7,501 bases of DNA, taken from NCBI GenBank assembly GCA_030618475.1, contig JAUXDG010000127.1:1-7501 (forward strand), in the 5' to 3' direction. Shown here one piece after another: positions 5,594 to 7,501 of this stretch (positions are counted from its first letter, which is position 1; each line of letters opens with the position of its first letter). The DNA is from Gammaproteobacteria bacterium. GTDB taxonomy: Bacteria; Pseudomonadota; Gammaproteobacteria; DSM-19610. Both the position numbers and the translations under genes were made by a program. A model generated the notes under the pieces. It made no database searches. It was given only the letters and a program-made list of their open reading frames with translations, and was not told where the DNA came from.

Positions 5594-6290
5594 GGCGATC
5601 ACCTGCGGGCGCTTTCTGCTCATGCAGCAGCCCGTCTTCCAGCACGAAGGTCTCTTCCGCCTCGCCCATGATCTTGGGATCGTGGGTGGAGAACACGAAG
5701 GTGGTGCCGTACTCGTCCCGCAGTTTCCGCATCAGGCCGATGATACGGTATGCAGTGTCATGATCCAGGTTGGCGGTCGGCTCGTCGGCCAGCACCAGCT
5801 GCGGTCCGGTGACCAGCGCACGCGCCACCGCGACGCGCTGCTTCTGTCCGCCCGACAACTGGTCGGGACGCTTGTCGGCTTGCTCGGCGATGCCAACCGC
5901 TTCCAGCAGACTGCGCACCCGCTCGCGACGTTTAGCGGCCGGCCACTTCTGTACCATGATCAGTGGGTACTCGATATTCTCGTAGGCCGTCAGCACCGGG
6001 ATCAGGTTGAAGTCCTGAAACACAAAGCCGAGATGCGCGCCGCGAAAGTCCGCAGCCACCCGATGGCTGAGGGTGGTAACGTCGACACCCGCCACCGTCA
6101 GGCTACCTTCGCTGGGCGGATCCAGGCAGCCGATCATATTCAACAGCGTGGTCTTGCCACTGCCGGACGGGCCGACGAAGCAGGCGAAGGAAGCCGTCTC
6201 GATGATGAAACTCACACCACGCACCGCTTCAACTACGACATCACCGGTACGGTAGCGCTTAGTCAGATTATCTGCCGTTATAAGACTCAT
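5586..6290 (-). CDS. ABC transporter ATPase, LolD/MacB type (234 aa)
   Basis: Cytoplasmic nucleotide-binding subunit that powers the adjacent permease. All catalytic elements are present: Walker A GPSGSGKTT (40-48), Q-loop Gln92 in GFVFQDFNLIP, signature LSGGQKQR (145-152), Walker B LVLADEP (165-171) with catalytic Glu170, the D-loop TANLD, and switch His203 in STHD. The FNLIPVLTAYENIEYPLI stretch and the 234-residue length are typical of the LolD/MacB/FtsE branch. It is encoded as a stand-alone subunit, so two copies should pair with two copies of the permease, as only one permease gene is visible. It is the first gene of the tight cluster, 82 bases after the RTX-protein gene. The ribosome site is weak (GGGA about 9 bases before the ATG). 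Confidence 0.93.
   Translation of the reverse strand: MSLITADNLTKRYRTGDVVVEAVRGVSFIIETASFACFVGPSGSGKTTLLNMIGCLDPPSEGSLTVAGVDVTTLSHRVAADFRGAHLGFVFQDFNLIPVLTAYENIEYPLIMVQKWPAAKRRERVRSLLEAVGIAEQADKRPDQLSGGQKQRVAVARALVTGPQLVLADEPTANLDHDTAYRIIGLMRKLRDEYGTTFVFSTHDPKIMGEAEETFVLEDGLLHEQKAPAGDRHA
5599..5604 (-). promoter_or_regulatory. Shine-Dalgarno that sets the permease start inside the ATPase gene
   Basis: AGGTGA on the minus strand, 5 bases before the ATG at 5593 and within the last codons of the ATPase gene. It supports the short form of the permease (477 aa) and translational coupling of the two subunits. Confidence 0.6.
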
Positions 6291-6372
6291 GGTTGTTGTC
6301 CCAATGCACTTAGCGCTCGGGTGAGCAGCGTAAATGCGGTTCTAGCTGCAAGGCCTGCACGATCCAGTCTCG
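6291..6372 (-). other. Short spacer between RTX-protein gene and the ABC operon
   Basis: 82 bases on the same strand as both genes. No hairpin followed by a T-run was seen, so read-through from the RTX-protein gene into the ABC genes is possible. No clear promoter was recognised. A short near-palindrome around GCAAGGCCTGC (6347-6357) is too small to interpret. Confidence 0.3.
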
Positions 6373-7119
6373 CTATTTTTTCAGTTTCAGCGGCTGGGTC
6401 TGGCGCAGCATGCCAGGATCCACCTCCTCGTCATGTTGATAGCCGGGCGGCGGATAGACGGTGTTACAGCCGACCTTGTCCGCCACGCCCATGTCCCGTT
6501 GCAGCATGCAGACATCGTGGCTACCGGGGCCGCCATCCAGCTTGTCGATGCCGGGGCCGCCCCAGAGGACGTCGTGATCGCCAGGACCACCGAACATTAT
6601 CTCGGCGCCAGGACCGCCAAACAGCCAGTCGTCTCCAGGACCACCGTACAGAATGTCGTCACCGCGAGCACCCATCAGCGAGTCGTTACCTGGTCCGCCG
6701 CACGCGATGTCGTCGCCGGCATCGGTGTGTACCACGTCGTTGCCGGAGCCCGCAATGATGACATCGTCCTGGTCACTACCCAGGATCAGGTCATGGCCCT
6801 CGGTGCCCACGCAGGTGGCCGGCTTGTCGTGGCATTGAGGCACCTTTGTCATGCCCGGCGGCAGGTATGGACATTTGATCACTGTGTGCGCCGGGTAATA
6901 GTCGGGAAACTGATCACCGGCAACCTCCGGACCGAGCGCCAGTACAGACCCCGAAAACAGCATACTGGCGGCAAGGGACAAGGCAATGGAAGCAAAACGC
7001 TGCGTTTGGCAGCTAAAGGAACTAAAGGTGTCAGAGCACTTTAATAAAAGTTTCTCTAAATTTTGAATTCTTGAACGGCCATCCGGCCACAATAGCAAGT
7101 CTGATAGATTTGTACTCAT
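6373..7119 (-). CDS. Exported RTX-repeat calcium-binding-like protein (248 aa)
   Basis: Protein with about eleven glycine/aspartate-rich nonapeptides (residues 105-204), for example GGPGNDSLM, GARGDDILY and GGPGDDWLF, matching GGxGxDxUx. Such repeats form a calcium-bound parallel beta-roll, so it probably folds outside the cytoplasm. A hydrophobic segment (about 43-61, ASIALSLAASMLFSGSVLA, cleavage near VLA/LG) looks like a Sec signal peptide, preceded by an unusually long N-terminal region of about 42 residues. Mature cysteines 83, 96, 103, 140, 204 and 218 suggest disulfides. The C-terminus is basic (LKLKK) and does not look like a type I secretion signal. The frame extends upstream to a TTG at 7179 and an ATG at 7170; the start at 7119 is chosen because GGGGAGAG precedes it by 6 bases. 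It may be co-transcribed with the ABC genes, 82 bases downstream, but a functional link is unproven. Likely a surface or periplasmic structural protein. Confidence 0.82.
   Translation of the reverse strand: MSTNLSDLLLWPDGRSRIQNLEKLLLKCSDTFSSFSCQTQRFASIALSLAASMLFSGSVLALGPEVAGDQFPDYYPAHTVIKCPYLPPGMTKVPQCHDKPATCVGTEGHDLILGSDQDDVIIAGSGNDVVHTDAGDDIACGGPGNDSLMGARGDDILYGGPGDDWLFGGPGAEIMFGGPGDHDVLWGGPGIDKLDGGPGSHDVCMLQRDMGVADKVGCNTVYPPPGYQHDEEVDPGMLRQTQPLKLKK
6508..6807 (-). repeat. Tandem 27-base coding repeats specifying RTX nonapeptides
   Basis: The DNA shows a roughly 27-base period, with recurrent ccaggaccacc/gcctggtgg-like segments, because each unit encodes one nonapeptide of the beta-roll. 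At least one unit is ten residues long (GGPGDHDVLW), so the register slips near the C-terminal end, and units such as GGPGAEIMF lack the usual Asp. Confidence 0.7.
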
Positions 7120-7125
7120 ATCGCA

Positions 7126-7133
7126 CTCTCCCC
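7126..7133 (-). promoter_or_regulatory. Shine-Dalgarno selecting the RTX-protein start
   Basis: GGGGAGAG on the minus strand, 6 bases before the ATG at 7119. The upstream in-frame TTG (7179) and ATG (7170) have no comparable site. Confidence 0.65.
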
Positions 7134-7290
7134 GATAACTATATGCATACTCATTGAAACTAATGTGCATCAACTGCAAACCACAAAACGTAAATAAGAA
7201 ATTAACGAAATAGTGAAGATCAAATGAAATAATATCCTTAAAGATCCTGAGTATTAAACTACACTTACTTCTTCTGGAAAATATTGATAT

Positions 7291-7310
7291 ATGTCATGTT
7301 TTACTGACAT
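7291..7310. repeat. Inverted repeat, possible operator
   Basis: Arms ATGTCA (7291-7296) and TGACAT (7305-7310) are exact reverse complements separated by 8 bases. The centre-to-centre spacing is 14 bases, a little over one helical turn, which could suit a dimeric regulator. It is not followed by a T-run on either strand in the way a terminator would be. Short AT-rich inverted repeats also arise by chance. Confidence 0.3.
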
Positions 7311-7352
7311 TATGTATATGCGTATTAGATCGGTAAATGAGGAGAAGGGTGA

Positions 7353-7501
7353 CTAATAATAAAATTGAATCGTGCCTCCCAGAGAAAAATCAGGACTGCC
7401 GTTGCTTAAACCTTTGGACAGGTAAAAGTAAACGTCACGGGTTTTGGCTACAGGCTGACTATAAAAAATAGAAAGCTCAAGCGGCTCTTCCGAATCATCT
7501 G
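7353..7501 (-). CDS. C-terminal fragment of an outer-membrane beta-barrel protein (partial, 48 codons)
   Basis: Reading the minus strand from the window edge, one frame stays open for 48 codons to a TAG at 7353-7355. The peptide contains beta-strand pairs with alternating hydrophobic residues, for example LELSIFYSQPV, then DVYFYLSKGLSNGSPDFSLG, and it ends GGTIQFYY. A final amphipathic strand with a C-terminal aromatic residue is the usual end of an outer-membrane barrel. The 'SKGLSNGSPDFSLGG' turn resembles small transporter-like barrels such as the MetA-pathway phenol-degradation family, but the fragment is too short to assign. The other two minus-strand frames contain stops here. It is AT-richer than the core operon. 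The 5' end lies outside the window. Confidence 0.6.
   Translation of the reverse strand, partial: DDSEEPLELSIFYSQPVAKTRDVYFYLSKGLSNGSPDFSLGGTIQFYY

Larger units (their letters stand above)
7120..7352 (-). promoter_or_regulatory. AT-rich intergenic region, likely promoter for the RTX-protein gene
   Basis: 233 AT-rich bases between the stop of the right-edge barrel gene and the RTX-protein start. Its composition and length suit a promoter region. Possible -10-like TATAGT and -35-like TTGATG hexamers occur close to the start, but their spacing is poor, so I do not assign a promoter. It contains the inverted repeat at 7291-7310. There is no obvious terminator for the upstream gene. Confidence 0.4.

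Noticed and set aside
5592..6758. Long plus-strand open frame (388 codons)
   Set aside because: It lies antisense to the ABC ATPase and the RTX-protein gene, both of which have unmistakable motifs. The translation is rich in Arg, His and Pro with no domain; a GC-rich shadow.
6508..6807. Regularly spaced repeats resembling a CRISPR or tandem array
   Set aside because: The 27-base period is explained by RTX nonapeptides in a continuous reading frame; there are no unique spacers of constant length.

Overview
The window is a compact, gene-dense piece of a proteobacterial chromosome. A gammaproteobacterium is my best guess, from Gram-negative envelope genes, codon use in the GC-rich core, and the style of the dispersed repeats; nothing here fixes the genus. 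Every confident gene lies on the minus strand, so the layout is easiest to read from right to left. The central block (about 416-7119) is GC-rich. Both ends (1-415 and 7120-7501) look clearly AT-richer by eye.

Right edge: the last 48 codons of an outer-membrane beta-barrel gene run off the window (7353-7501). An AT-rich spacer follows (7120-7352), holding a small inverted repeat. Next comes an exported, cysteine-containing protein with about eleven RTX-type calcium-binding nonapeptides (6373-7119).

Core (6290 down to 416): this looks like one operon for envelope transport and redox. In order it encodes a LolD/MacB-type ABC ATPase, a MacB/FtsX-type four-helix permease (8-base overlap), an exported NifX/NifB-fold metal-cluster-binding-like protein, a LolA-like 'outer membrane lipoprotein-sorting' protein (4-base ATGA overlap), a 437-residue outer-membrane beta-barrel, a tetraheme class III-like cytochrome c and, after a 205-base gap, a DUF4920-like lipoprotein. 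Together these give an inner-membrane engine (ABC), periplasmic carriers (LolA-like, NifX-like), an outer-membrane end point (barrel, lipoprotein) and an electron carrier (cytochrome). The likely theme is an envelope system that moves a lipidated, lipidic or metal-containing cargo to the outer membrane, tied to periplasmic electron transfer. The individual families are recognisable; the function of the set is inference.

Left edge (1-415): AT-rich, with a short unidentified plus-strand reading frame open to the window edge and a 9-base tandem repeat of a dispersed-repeat type. A strong palindrome sits in frame inside the lipoprotein gene just after its signal peptide, and looks like a repeat element captured by the coding sequence. 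No RNA genes, insertion sequences or CRISPR arrays were seen.
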